A stretch of DNA of 64,000 bases. It comes from Aradus depressus (Eukaryota; Arthropoda; Insecta; Hemiptera; Aradidae). The translations under genes and the position numbers were made by a program. The notes beneath the pieces were generated by a model that was given only the letters and a program-made list of their open reading frames with translations, was not told the DNA's origin and made no database searches. Where the stretch lies: positions 52,407,213 to 52,471,212 of the forward strand of contig OY759215.1 in the NCBI GenBank assembly GCA_963662175.1, in the 5' to 3' direction. The number at the start of each line of letters is the position of its first letter. Position 1 is the stretch's first letter. Of this stretch, positions 10,853-21,339 are shown piece by piece.

Positions 10853-10912
10853 TGTACACCTGACATCGTACAGTTTTGGGAACATCTCACTGAAGGGCGT
10901 GCGCCCAAGTTG
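10853..10912 (-). mobile_element. SINE-A central fragment
   Basis: About 60 bp of the SINE-A centre (ACCTGACATCGTACAG, then GAAGGGCGTGCGCCCAAGTT), directly after a DR1 end. It is probably the remains of a deleted copy. Confidence 0.65.
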
Positions 10913-11010
10913 ATATTATACATTCCAAATTCAATTACCCAACTCAACAATTGAAACTCTTAATAATATTACTCAAAATACCAAAATTAACATACCATAA
11001 CTTTTATATC

Positions 11011-11199
11011 GGGAGCCATGGTGGCCGTGCGGGCTAGAGCGTAGGGCTTTGGTCGCATGGTCTCACCATAGTTTGCGGGTTCGAATCCCGTCCGGGAGTG
11101 AGTTTTATTTCGTAGATAGAACTCCCTCCCGGGGCCATGGATGTCTTAAATAATTATATATAACACATTGACATGGCTAATATGCACCGTACATAAAGC

Positions 11200-11240
<41 letters not shown>
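11011..11240 (+). mobile_element. SINE-B, full length
   Basis: A tRNA-derived SINE. The head resembles a class II (long variable arm) tRNA: GGTGGCCGTGCGGGCTAGAG (A-box area), ATGGTCTCACC, and B-box GCGGGTTCGAATCCCG. The body has an imperfect 16-bp hairpin (CGGGAGTGAGTTTTAT against ATAAAACTCCCTCCCG or similar), then a 40-nt A-tail at 11201-11240. It is flanked by AACTTTTATATC at 10999-11010 and 11240-11251, sharing one A with the tail. The second copy is at 46456. Confidence 0.9.
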
Positions 11241-11243
<3 letters not shown>

Positions 11244-11771
11244 TTTATATCACTTTATTTTATGTTAATTATTTATTAATTTTAACATATGTAGCCTATA
11301 TTTTTTTATACTCTTATTTGAGCCACAAAATTCCATACCTTTTTTTACTGATATATATGTTTTCTTTGTAGACAGCTTGGTGATGAGGGCAACTTTGAAA
11401 GCCAGCTAGGCAATAATAAAACCTGGGAGAGGTTAAGCTACATTTTTATTTTGCAACCTGAGAGTATCCCAATCGTTGTGGAGGCCAATTTTTAAGTCCA
11501 TAACAGGAGAGAAAATAACATCAGCTCATTTAAATATTTTTGCTGTGTTCTGTTCAATGTTAACTTACTAATTTCTTCAATTTGTTGATAATTAGTAAAT
11601 TATAATATATTATAATGAATGAAGTTGTATATGGTTAGGTTTTTTGGTCAAGGTTGAAAAAAATAATAGATTTTAAAATGTGATTAGAGCTAATTAAGAC
11701 TAACTCAAATAAAAAACAAAAAAAACAATAACATATTTTGGTGAAATAATCTTCCAATCCTTTTGTTGAGT
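11241..11771. other. No recognised feature
   Basis: AT-rich DNA with no supported family or long frame. Confidence 0.4.
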
Positions 11772-11905
11772 ATTACTTCCCCAGCAATACAATGTTTAGG
11801 GGTAGTTATGTAATCAGTGAGAAATTCTATGTTGAGTTTTTACCGGAATTTTATGTTTTCTGATTCCAAAAGTGTAAAAAAAACATAGACATTTTTCAAG
11901 ACCTC
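11772..11905 (+). repeat. DR1 start end
   Basis: TACTTCCCCAGCAATACAAT, then GGTAGTTATGTAATCAGTGA, GTTGAGTTTTTACCGG and GATTCCAAAAGTG. It stops in the A-rich tract and passes directly into a SINE-A tail. Confidence 0.8.
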
Positions 11906-11999
11906 TATTTAGGACTCCCAAAGTAGAGTCGGGCTCATGTACACCAGGGCGACGGAAGAGCGCCAACTATATGACCTCATAGTTAAACCCTGAGAATGA
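11906..11999 (+). mobile_element. SINE-A tail fragment
   Basis: TTTAGGACTCCCAAAGTAGA to TAGTTAAACCCTGAGAATGA: the last ~95 bp of SINE-A without the AACCT tail. Confidence 0.75.
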
Positions 12000-12064
12000 A
12001 TATATAATAACATAATAGGATAATAACAACACAACAAGAAAATATGCTAAAATAGTTAAAAATA

Positions 12065-12460
12065 TGGCGTTGTCAAAATGCATTGAGTTGTACTCATTTT
12101 TAAATAATCACTTCCAATGCTGCATCTAAGGAGGTATCTAGACCATTGCTTAGAGCGTCGTTGAGGAAGTATGGCAGAAAAGAGGACACCAGAGGATTAC
12201 TGTTGGAACTAAGGTAGGAAAACAATGTTTTGTATCTTCTGTGATGAACGGAATGTTGAAGTCTGTATGGAGGGTTTCGAAGGAGCATTGGCCATTGTAC
12301 GTAGAGTCCTTGGCACCCCAGAGTTGATTAGTCTTAGCATCAGATCATTTCTTGTTTTTGAGTCTAGTGTGAGGGTTCCAAGTTAGTTGCTTTTCGAATA
12401 GAAGACGTAGATAACATACATCACTTTTTGAAGGGTGGGATTATTGTTAAGCTATAGTAG
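12065..12460 (-). pseudogene. LINE-B 3' coding end, heavily decayed
   Basis: Minus-strand translation in shifting frames gives echoes of the LINE-B C-terminus (NAPS, LHTDFNIPFITED, then a region aligned to the LSSHNNPLV segment). The 3' UTR start (ATTTTGACAACGCC at its left edge) parallels the copy at 6590-7460. Several stops and frameshifts make it non-functional. Confidence 0.65.
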
Positions 12461-12764
12461 TAGTCAGGCAGGCGAAAAGTAATTGATTAATTCATGCTCT
12501 GGGGAAGTACATAGCCAGTGATATATATTTTTTACTACTGTATACAAAATAGGAATGACAGAGTCCTGATAATAATCTACAACAAATAGGCGGGAATTTT
12601 GTTTTTTTAGTAGCCGCTTTTTATGTGAAATTAACGTAGCGTAGGCGAACTTGAGGAAATAAATATTTATTCCAAACAGCTAAATGTTACCTTTTTATTT
12701 TATTTTATTAGCCATTTTTACTAATTGGTCTAAATATTAATTCGATCCTACACTATTTCTTTTT
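12461..12764. other. DR1 closing end, otherwise unrecognised
   Basis: A DR1 end lies at about 12475-12530 (GAAAAGTAATTGATTAATTC, then GGGGAAGTACATAGCC). The rest is AT-rich and unrecognised. Confidence 0.5.
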
Positions 12765-13065
12765 TCTTTCCCAGGTATACGAAAGTAGAGTTTTTCGAAA
12801 TAGGTGCAGAATTGTCACCTATTTCGAAAAACTAGAATTTTCACCCGAATTTCAAATTTTCGACCCCCTGATTCCAAAAATGAAAAAAAATATTTGTATG
12901 TTGAAATATAACTGCCGATTTAAACATTGTATCAACACAAAATAGGGTATGAAGTTTTTTATGTCCCTATGTAAGGCAACTAATGATGTTTAGCTCAAAC
13001 GGTCGATTGCATTTGATGGGAGAGCGAAACTTAATTGGTTAATTGTTTCTGGGGAATTAATTATT
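12765..13065 (+). repeat. DR1 copy, internally deleted
   Basis: It has the DR1 start, the ACCCCCTGATTCCAAAAATG block and the closing block (CGGTCGATTGC, GGGAGAGCGAAACTTAATTG), but the middle modules are missing. A perfect inverted repeat sits near its start. Confidence 0.75.
12789..12833. repeat. Perfect 18-bp inverted repeat, 9-nt loop
   Basis: AGTTTTTCGAAATAGGTG (12789-12806) is the exact reverse complement of 12816-12833. It sits where DR1 normally has its terminal hairpin, so that site has been rebuilt with unrelated arms. Confidence 0.92.
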
Positions 13066-13094
13066 ATAATAGTGTAAATGTTATATTTTCAGAT

Positions 13095-13140
13095 TCACCA
13101 CCTGATGATGGCTGTCGACTGCCAAAACTAGTTCTGTAAA
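13095..13140 (+). ncRNA. Hammerhead-like core, Penelope-type tail
   Basis: CTGATGA (13102-13108) is followed by a hairpin TGGC...GCCA and AAAAC, then AGTTCTGTAAATAAAATA. The layout matches the hammerhead core CUGANGA, stem II, GAAA, with one change (AAAA for GAAA). Similar cores lie at 20.9 kb, 41.26 kb and 63.9 kb. It is probably inactive. Confidence 0.4.
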
Positions 13141-13687
13141 TAAAATATATTATTAGACATTTCTTGGTCACTTATTTAACAAGTAACTCCACCACATCCC
13201 GTCTACCAATAGAGAAAAAATTGATCCCCTTAGTGTCATGATATACAAGTTAGAGAACGTCAGAACTTAAAGCCCTAGAAGGAAGTCGAATGATTCTATG
13301 TTCAATTGAATGTAGCGGAGAAAAAATGCAAATTGGTATCTGTGAGACAGCGGGTTTTCTGGTCGAGTTGGCAGAAGGGACGTTACCACTTTGTCTTGCG
13401 GTTATATCCCAGTTAGATCTGTCCAACATCCGTAACTGCTACAGGTAACGGCTCATTTTATCATCGGCTTGGCAAGCGCCGGACCTACGAAAATCAGGCC
13501 TAGGAGAATCATTGCCACGCGTCCCCATGAAAATCCTCCTCATGGAAAGCTCAATCAGTGAACGGTTTAAAGGTGGTGCTGGCTCAAGAGACCTGTTTCC
13601 TTGAAGTAGCTTTTACTCAAAATATAGCAAATTTATTTCATTAAATTTTTTCATAAAACACGTTAGTAACAACAAATCTTGTAAAAA
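13141..13687. other. No recognised feature
   Basis: A somewhat less AT-rich stretch without a supported family or gene. Confidence 0.4.
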
Positions 13688-13769
13688 ATGAACTCAATGG
13701 TACGCGTGCTTGTTCATTGAGCTCAAGTTCGCGGGTTCGCAACCCGACCGAAGCCCTTAGGTTTTAAGC

Positions 13770-14483
13770 CATATGTGGGCAACAACCGGCCCACTGAAAG
13801 ATTTGGTCCGGCCCGCGAGACATTTTGAAAAACCCAATTAAAAAAAATATATTACACTACTTACTACTTGCTCCAATAAACTTGCAAATGGAGTTGATCG
13901 AGATTCAAGAAAACTCACTCCTAAAATCTAAATTTGAAGACGTGGAGTTGTCCGATTTCTACAAAAAAGACCTCGAAGAAGACCATTTTCCGCAGCTTAG
14001 AAAATTCGGAAGAAGATTGATTTGTGCTTTTGGCAGTACTTATAAATGCGAACAATTCTTTTCAATGATGAAAGTTAATAAATCAAAACACCGTACAAGG
14101 CTCACTGAAGATAATTTGGAAAATTCTTTACGTCTTTGTATCAGTGGAATTATTCCAAACATCAATGGATTAGTTTCCCAAATTCAAGCTCAAGTGTCTC
14201 ATTGATTTCGGTGTCGCTACTTAACTTTCGTAGTTTGTAATAATTCCAAATTTCACGATTTAATTATAATATTGTATTTATTTTTTTCATTTCATTTTGT
14301 TATTTTAAAAAATTGTATTATAATAACATTGTCTTATTATTTCATGTCTGATATCTATCGCTAAAAATTATGAACACTACTTTAAAGTCCGACGTTATTT
14401 TATTTTGAACAATCTACGCGGCCCGCGAACGTATTTGCACACTAAAGTTTGGCCCGCAACATGTCAAAGGTTGCCCATACATG
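13770..14483 (+). mobile_element. hAT element, internally deleted (hAT-2)
   Basis: A 714-bp element with 14-bp terminal inverted repeats, CATATGTGGGCAAC at the left and CATGTATGGGCAAC from the right (12 of 14 match). It is bounded by an 8-bp target duplication TTTTAAGC (13762-13769 and 14484-14491). GGCCCGC-rich subterminal blocks occur on both sides. It keeps only the transposase C-terminus. Confidence 0.92.
13825..14205 (+). pseudogene. hAT transposase C-terminal part, GTF2IRD2/ZBED5-like
   Basis: A 126-codon open frame without stops. The diagnostic part is the hAT dimerisation domain at residues ~65-110: FGSTYKCEQFFSMMKVNKSK, then HRTRLTEDNLENSLRLCIS. This motif is typical of the domesticated-hAT group that includes GTF2IRD2 and ZBED5. 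The DDE-type catalytic residues and the BED zinc finger would lie upstream and are absent. The first Met is probably not the original start. The long intact frame suggests a fairly recent deletion derivative. Confidence 0.82.
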
Positions 14484-14611
14484 TTTTAAGCGATGGTCCC
14501 GAGCCTGTGCGATGACAGGTACTCGTTAAAAACCCTAGGTGAATAAACCAAGATAGGTAAAACGTAGAACTCCCACATTAGTAGGCGATATGTCATAATT
14601 ACTAAACTGCT

Positions 14612-14770
14612 AATGTGATATCTACATAAAATTAAGTATGAGGATTCAGAAACCCCTTAGTAAATCATCTATTAGTTTTTAGCCCAAACGGTCGATTAGT
14701 TTTGGAGAGAGAGCAAAAACGTAATTGATTAATTCGTTCTGGGAAAGTACATTGTCGATGATTCACTGAC
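14612..14770 (+). repeat. DR1 closing half
   Basis: AAGTATGAGGATTCAGAAAC, TTTTTAGCCCAAACGGTCGA, GAGAGAGAGCAAAAACG and the end GTCGATGATTCACTGACG. Confidence 0.8.
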
Positions 14771-14784
14771 GTCTCCTTTCTTTT

Positions 14785-14940
14785 TATTATTATTATTTTT
14801 TTTTTGTACTTATTTATTATTGCACCTATTGCCATTTATTATTTTATTTTATTCTATTATCCATTATTGTCATCAAGTTTACAATGGATTTACCGATTAT
14901 AAATATGCGCAATAAAAAATAAATAATAAACATTTTTGCT
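14785..14940 (+). mobile_element. LINE-A-like 3' end
   Basis: The T-rich UTR ends CATCAAGTTTACAATGG, then TACCGATTATAAATATGCGC and an A-rich tail, parallel to the LINE-A terminus at 63140-63203. It is very short and lies directly after a DR1 end. Confidence 0.6.
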
Positions 14941-15675
14941 ATATTGCTTATTTTGTACAATTCGTTATATAGATATTTTATCTGTTATTGTATATACTTA
15001 ACTATAAGAATATGTATTTAAAAAAAAAAAAAAACACTCATTGCCATAAAGGTTGTAATCTTTAGTGCAATAAATTTTATCTATCTAAACATATGGAGGG
15101 ATAATTTAAATCTACATTAAAAAGGTTGAAATTAATAGTCAATTCATTTCTGGGATCATCTCCAAAACTCCGCGAACCTCGCATGCAGTGAAGAAAATTA
15201 CAAAATGACTCATGACAACTTTACAAAAGGTTTGATTTACTGTATTATGTATACTTTTAAACTTTTGACTGGGCCCATAAATTAAAAAAGAACAGGTGGA
15301 AAAGATAGGAGACGGAACATATATCTGATTAACATGACGGAGGAGTTGGATAATATATGTGGGAAGGAGAGGAGAGATGTAGGCTGGATCTCAAGGAGGA
15401 CAGCATCCATTGAGACCGAGTCATTTGCTCAAAAATAACCTTAATTAATGGTTCAACAAACCTACCTCCAACCATCCCCTCGCGTCATGCATTTATTAAC
15501 GCGAAAAAAATAAATTTTCGAAATAGTGAGTTAGCTGGTGTCAATTTCCCAATTTTTGTGGTTTATGTGTACTTTTTCGACTCAGCAGTGAGGTAATAAA
15601 CTCTATTACAATATTTATTTCAAAATAAAAGTTGAATAATTATTTAGTTCTTCCCTCAAAATATAACATGGGAAG
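14941..15675. other. No recognised feature
   Basis: AT-rich, with A-runs at about 15019. No supported family or gene. Confidence 0.4.
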
Positions 15676-16002
15676 AGGGCGCCGGTAGCTCAGTGGTATG
15701 CGTGCTTGTCTTCTGAGCTCAAGAAAGTGGTTTCGAAACTCTTGTTTATTTTATCTGGGAGGTAAAATAAACTTAAGCACGCCGTCCTTCGGATGGGACG
15801 TTAAGTGATGGTACCGAATTTGTACGATGTCAGGTACTCGTTAAAGACCCCTGCCCTAGGTGAATAAAAATTTAGGGTAGGCAAAATTTAGGACTCCCAC
15901 AGTAGAGTCGGACTCATGTCCACCAGAGTGACGAAAGAGCGCTCTGGTAGTATGCGATATGACCTCGTAGTTAAAGCCCGGGCAAGAGACATAAAACCTA
16001 AC
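15676..16002 (+). mobile_element. SINE-A, nearly full length
   Basis: GAGGGCGCCGGTAGCTCAGT head, hairpin GTTTATTTTA...TAAAATAAAC, central GACGTTAAG domain and tail GAGACATAAAACCTAACCC. About 15 bp is missing just after the B-box. Confidence 0.92.
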
Positions 16003-16549
16003 CCGTAACGTGGAAATTGTTTAAGAGTGAGCTATGAAGTGGATTTATTTATAAGTTTTCGTCTCTACTGCTTGATTCAATCGACTCCATAGCTATCTAG
16101 AACTTGGTAAAGACCACTGAGGTACTCATCCCTCTTCCAGGTTCACCACTTTTTGGAGTAAAAAACAATTTATATACCTATTCCATTTTCTCTCCTTTAC
16201 AGCACATTGGCTTCAGCCTTCTGCGTAGAGGATGCTGGAAAAGGTTATAGCGAATAGCTAATTCCTCATGTATCTGGCTGTTCTGGACAAACTATGATGT
16301 ATTCAGAAACCCACGAAGAATTTTGTTCTGTAATGTCGCTTCGTGAGTGAAAGAACGGCGCAATGCCCTATTGGACAGACGTTTGTTAACAGAGGAAGAA
16401 GTAATGTTTTGTACAGGAGGAGTGTGCAAGAGTGTCTGAGAGGTGTGTTGCGGTTATGAGCGGTTAGAGAAGTTTCAGACGAGTGTGTGATTTGTGTGGT
16501 TTTTTTTTGTTTTTTTCGAGGCATTATATCACGGCAGCCAGAGTAGGCC
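16003..16549. other. No recognised feature
   Basis: A 73-codon minus-strand frame at 16303-16524 lacks any family motif and is not treated as a gene. Confidence 0.4.
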
Positions 16550-16807
16550 TATTGTGTGCCCAACTCTACTATGGGAGTCCTAAATTTTGCCTACCCTAAA
16601 TTTTTATATCATCTAGGGAAGGGGTCTTCAATGAGTACCTGACATCGTACTGGCTCGGGACCATTGCTAAACGTCCCATCCGAAGGATGGCGTGCCTATG
16701 TTTATTTTACCTCCCAGATAAAATAAACTCAAGGCATCGGTCGGGATACGAACCCACGATCTTACGCTCAGTAGGCAAGCACGCATACCACTGAGGTACC
16801 GGCGCCC
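16550..16807 (-). mobile_element. SINE-A, 3'-truncated
   Basis: It begins within the tail domain (GTGCCCAACTCTACTATGGG) and runs to the complete head (GAGGTACCGGCGCCCTC). The AACCT tail is missing. Confidence 0.9.
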
Positions 16808-17115
16808 TCGAGTTTTGTGTTTATTTAGTTTCAATGTGAGCAGCGTGTCTAAGAATACAAGATACCAGACAGCTTAGTCTTTAGAATTCAAGGGTCCTTT
16901 AATCCGCAGCCTCTTCTGGTTTTTGAAAAATCTTCGCTTCAGTTTTACTGTCATTCAACCGGAGCTTCCATCGATCGAACCAGACGTAGTTGGGAGAATT
17001 TTGCAGCATGAAGGCCTTCATGATGGCACATAAGTACTATATCGTAGTGTAACAGGGTTCGGGGATGTCGCAGCTGAGAGAAGATAGTTCCCTGCGGCAA
17101 CCCCGCCAGTATACT
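16808..17115. other. No recognised feature
   Basis: Mixed-composition DNA with no supported family. Confidence 0.4.
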
Positions 17116-17280
17116 CGACATGAAATTTTATAAATTGATTCAGTACCCAATAAAGACGACACCTGTCAATGTTCAACGAACTCCGCCGAAGAGAATGAAA
17201 ACCCTTAATGACAGTCGACGTAGCGAACGTAACAACACAAAATTTGGTATGAGAATTCAGAACTCATTGAGAAAGACCTA
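17116..17280 (+). repeat. DR1 middle part
   Basis: CGACATGAAATTTTATAAAT, AAGACGACACCTGTCAATG, CTCCGCCGAAGAGAATG, then AACAACACAAAATTTGG: two consecutive DR1 modules. The 77-codon frame across it is a by-product. Confidence 0.75.
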
Positions 17281-17811
17281 TTATTTTTTACCAGAATTTG
17301 GAGGATCCTCAAACAAAATTCAACACCTTCTTTTTTTTTTATTATTCGGATAAATGAGGCTTTCCTCCCTTCTCTTTTCTAAAATAAAATGAAACAAATA
17401 TCCAAATAAAGAGAGAGATGTAGACTGCAAGAGAGTTGTCACACTTCGTGTTGAAATGGAAATCGACTAGTAAACAATATACACAAACACAGAAACAATA
17501 CAAGGACAAAACGACTTTCCCTTAACTTGAGGCAATAGCTAAAGTGAAATACACAGGTCCAGGATGAGAACAAAGCTGAGAAAGTTAATAATGGCCTGTT
17601 CCGTGTGAAGTGATACCCTTCGTCGGATAGTAACAAACAGGAAGGTAATGTGCGGGTAGCTGCCCCAATTATATAGTGGGCAGAAAGATCAGCACCTATA
17701 GTCGAATTTCAAATTAGAATTATGCCAACATCAACTGAAGAGAAAGAAAAAAGGAATAAGAAAGGCGAAATTATTGTTCAAGTTTCTAAATTATTTCATT
17801 TTCAACTTCTT
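17281..17811. other. No recognised feature
   Basis: No supported family or gene; T-run at about 17328-17341. Confidence 0.4.
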
Positions 17812-17918
17812 TTTTACTTCCCCAGCTGTACGAAGTATAGAGGAAGTTATGTAATCGGTCAGAAATTTGAAGCGGAGTTTTCAACAGAATTTCATATTTT
17901 CCAACCTCCTGATTTGAA
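17812..17918 (+). repeat. DR1 start end
   Basis: TACTTCCCCAGCTGTACGAA, then GAGGAAGTTATGTAATCGG and a block ending CCTCCTGATT. It passes straight into SINE-A. Confidence 0.85.
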
Positions 17919-18112
17919 ACCCGGCCAAGACTTTTTATCTGGGGGGCGAAAAAACCTTCAACATGCCGTACTCCTGATTTGACGTTCAGCAATGGTTCCA
18001 AGCCTGTACGATATGAGGTACTCGTTAAAGACCAAAACAGAAGTATAAAATTTAGGACTCACAAAGTAGAGTCGGGCACAGGTTCAACAGATCGACAAAT
18101 GAGGGCTCTGTA
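17919..18112 (+). mobile_element. SINE-A, head missing
   Basis: Starts at AAACCCGGCCAAGAC (just after the B-box), keeps TTATCTGGGGGGC of the hairpin, the central domain (CCAAGCCTGTACGATAT) and the tail part to GGGCTCTG. Diverged. Confidence 0.75.
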
Positions 18113-20734
18113 AGTTGGCGAGACACAAGGCGACTGGACGGACGCCTGAACCAAAACTATCAATGATGACTACTGTATAGTGACCATCACATTGGCCACT
18201 ACTGAAGCAGTGTCATGGCCCTCTGGGTGACGCGCCAGTCACTTCTGTAACCACTCAAGTTAATGCATGCGGTAAACCACGAGAAACCAACTCCAGCCAT
18301 CATCTATCTTTTTGTTTTTTTGGTCACCATATTACTTTGAACAATTTTTTTTTTTAATGTACTGGAATTACTTTAATGTAACCAAGGCACTAAACATGAA
18401 AAACATATAAAGAAGCCAACGGAAAAAAAAAAATGTTTCCAAAGCAGATTTACCTTTTTAGAAAGCAATAAAAAAATGTACAGATGGATCTGGAAGGGTA
18501 CTGGAAGAGTAATTCAAGAGTACGAACACTAATAAAGAAACTCAGTAATGAGTAGATTGACTTTCACTGTATGAAAAACACCCATGAAAATCTTTAGTCG
18601 TCTTAAAGGTGAGCAGCAGAATAAATGAACGTAATCCCTCCCTAAAGGGATCCCGGATATATTTTGGATCCGACTAGTAATTTCTTTTCTCCAAGCCTAT
18701 AAATAAATAAGTTTTTAGGAATAGGATTAAGGTATTAGCCCCATCGACACCTAAGTTGGATAAAGAGGGTTTAGTGTTGGGATATTCACAGATAATACAA
18801 TTGCTCCAGCCTTTACCTCACGTTAACTACCCATGATGCTCCGTCTCCCGGTCTATCCATTGAACTCCCAAATCCTTATTCTATTACTTCCTCTTCCTCA
18901 CTCCCTTATTGGCAGTTGATTGGCTTAAGGATATCACAGAAGGATCTCTTGTTCCCCGTGCTACACGCCAATAAAGCACCTTCGTCCATCTATTAATCAG
19001 AATATCTCTACTTCATTCCCTGTTTGGGATATGATTACCCAAGTGTGAGTTGGGATATCACTCCGTTCTTTACTTTACGTAAAGCCGTCCTATGCTCTTC
19101 CTGGCCATCCAAACAGTTCCTCGCCCCACCTCTTCACCAGCCTGCATTTTCTTCTGTTCCACAATCTGCTATCCGGAATTGATAGATAAAGGATGTCTCA
19201 GAACATTGACAGTTTTTCTCGTTTAGAGGGGGTTTATAAAGATTTATTCTTTTCATTGATTAGGAACAAGAATATCGCACTTTAGATTTCCCAACTTCTT
19301 ATTGTTGTGCAGAATTGGAAGACGAGAGCTTATTAATTTGCAGTATTTTCGTCATCTTTATATTGTAGCGGAGCTACCAGTCCATAAACACACTGCCCTG
19401 CTTCGAGACCTCCCTCAGTATCTATTGGCGATCCAATGTAGTACAACTGGTGCCTTTGGTAGTACCATCAGGACCCTTTTTAATTTCTAATGTAAATACA
19501 TATTAATTTATATTCTCTATTGTAACCTACTTAATGTTGCGAATTGTGATGACCTATTAACATTCGTTAACCATTATAGAAAGCAATTTCCCGGATCTTT
19601 CGTTTACAGACCTCCATATATGTATGACCTTAAGAAAAGAATAAATGTTAAGTTTGGTTCACTGTACTACCTTATGACCAGAGCACTGTACTGTTAATCG
19701 ATTTGCAAATACACTTGCTCTTTAGTCTCACTGATACAAAACTTCAATGCATCGACTTGCTGCCATGTACAGCTAACCATGAAAAAAAAAAAAAAAAAAA
19801 AATGGTTGGGGCAGGTAAATGCCGACTTTTCCAAGTGTTTTATTGAGGGTCATTTCAAGAATTATCGGAAATTGAGTTCTTTACAAGGAGAAAGGCAGCA
19901 GTGTGCCTGAACTCGTCAAGTATAAGCGCCGTGTTAAAAAAAAACGTTGACCACTTGATGCGCCCGTAAGTACTCCACAGTCCAAGGTGTTTAGATGCAT
20001 TTTTCATACAGGCATTACAGTTCCGTTTATCAACTCCTGGGAAGTATTCAGGTTCCGTGTAAGCAAGACACCAGAAATACCGCTAACTGCAGACTATTTA
20101 GAAATTCGATGGGATATTGATTACGTTTGTTGTCGTCAGTTATAATTTTAATCGTGGCACTTTCAAATGAAACCATATCGACTTTGATAGCGCCTTGTTG
20201 AAACAACAGAGTTACGCGAGCAAAAAAACGCCTTTTAAAAATATTGATGAAAATGATCTAGAGCCGAATTACCGGAACGTTATGGTTAATTGTCTATTCC
20301 ATTCCAGTTTTAAAGAGCCTCCATTGAATATTGACACTACTTCAACCGAGAGTCAAGGATGCGCTGTCAAGGTCAGGTCTTGTTTACTTTGTCGAACACG
20401 TTTTTGTTTAAGTGCAAGATTCATAGTGCGAGTAATTGTCTTTGTTTACGTGCGTGAGTCATGGTGCGCGTAATTGACTTTTAAAAATGTATTTGTATAT
20501 TGGAATTGTTTTGTTTTTTATTGCCTAAGCAATTTTCTAGATAGCCGTATCGGGTCATAATGATTCGATTCGGTAAATACATAGTTGGAGAATTATGTGG
20601 GTTCTATGGCTCCCTTCAAACCATTCAGATCGACGCGATCAACTGTAGAAAGTGGGGTGGTTCGAGTAAACACAAAACACTTCTAATAACCACAGTAGTT
20701 ATGCACGCAACGTTGAACTAACAATAAGAAGAAA
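18113..20734. other. 2.6 kb without recognised content
   Basis: The longest unrecognised stretch before 23 kb. It holds an A-run (about 19782-19802) and a few 60-90 codon frames (19302-19490, 20195-20473) with no motif I recognise. The base composition of 18.7-19.2 kb is less AT-rich than its surroundings. It could be single-copy DNA or an old element. Confidence 0.4.
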
Positions 20735-20795
20735 AAAAGTGGTCAGTGAACAAAAGGCGATGTACTTCCCCAGTACGAATTAATCGTGATACTTA
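20735..20795 (-). repeat. DR1 end
   Basis: GTGGTCAGTGAACAAAAGGC, then GATGTACTTCCCCAGTACGA and ATTAATCG. Confidence 0.6.
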
Positions 20796-20865
20796 ACATT
20801 TTCTCAGAGATATATAAATGTATATAAAATAAAAATAAATAATTTTTTCACAAGATATATAAAAT

Positions 20866-21006
20866 ATATGGGAGTACTTTCGGTATTGCTACCATCTTCA
20901 GCTACGATTTAACCAATCAAAGGAATAAAAGACGATGTCTTCCCACTGTTTTATTTTGACCAGAACTTAAGTCGTTGCTGAAGATAGTAGCAACACCGAA
21001 AGTACT
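20866..21006. ncRNA. Inverted pair of hammerhead-like, Penelope-type tails
   Basis: Two head-to-head copies of GCTGAAGAT...CCGAAAGTACTCCC. On the minus strand CTGAAGA (20895-20901) leads to hairpin GGT-AGCAAT-ACC and GAAA (20878-20881). On the plus strand CTGAAGA (20978-20984) leads to GAAA (20998-21001). Both fit the CUGANGA, stem II, GAAA core. Between them, on the minus strand, lies AAAACAGTGGGAAGACATCG, also found at 63.59 kb. Confidence 0.5.
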
Positions 21007-21019
21007 CCCATATATTTTA

Positions 21020-21268
21020 GGTTAGGTTTTATTACTCATGCCCGGGCTTTAACTACGAGGTCATATCGCCTACTACCAGAGCGCTCTTTCGTCACTCTGG
21101 TGGACATGAGCCCGCCTCTACTGTGTGAGTCCTAAATTTTGCCTACCCTGAATTTTTATTCATCTAGGGCAGGGGTCTTTAACCTGACATTGTACAGGCT
21201 CGGGACCATCGGGGACGTTCTTGAACTCAGAAGACAAGCACGCATACCACTGAGCTACCGGCGCCCTC
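21020..21268 (-). mobile_element. SINE-A, internally deleted
   Basis: Tail GGTTAGGTTTTATTACTCAT at left and complete A-box end at right. The hairpin and B-box area are mostly deleted. CCCATATATTT flanks it at 21007-21017 and 21269-21279, an 11-bp target duplication. Confidence 0.9.
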
Positions 21269-21339
21269 CCCATATATTTAATATATCTAGTGAAATAGTC
21301 AATATTTTTTTTTAAAACATTCGTTTTTCTTGATATTTA

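Larger units (their letters stand above)
13688..14610 (+). mobile_element. SINE-A copy split by hAT-2
   Basis: The SINE head lies at 13688-13761 (GCGTGCTTGTTCATTGAGCT, B-box GGGTTCGCAACCC). The central and tail parts resume at 14484-14610 (GCGATGGTCCCGAGCC to AGTAGGCGATATG). The SINE hairpin region is missing, so it was lost before or during the hAT insertion. Confidence 0.85.

Noticed and set aside
11011..11100. Functional tRNA gene
   Set aside because: It has good A and B boxes but continues into a SINE body with A-tail and target duplication. The acceptor stem does not close.
17722..17982. 86-codon frame as a gene
   Set aside because: It is a fusion of unrecognised DNA, the DR1 start and SINE-A.
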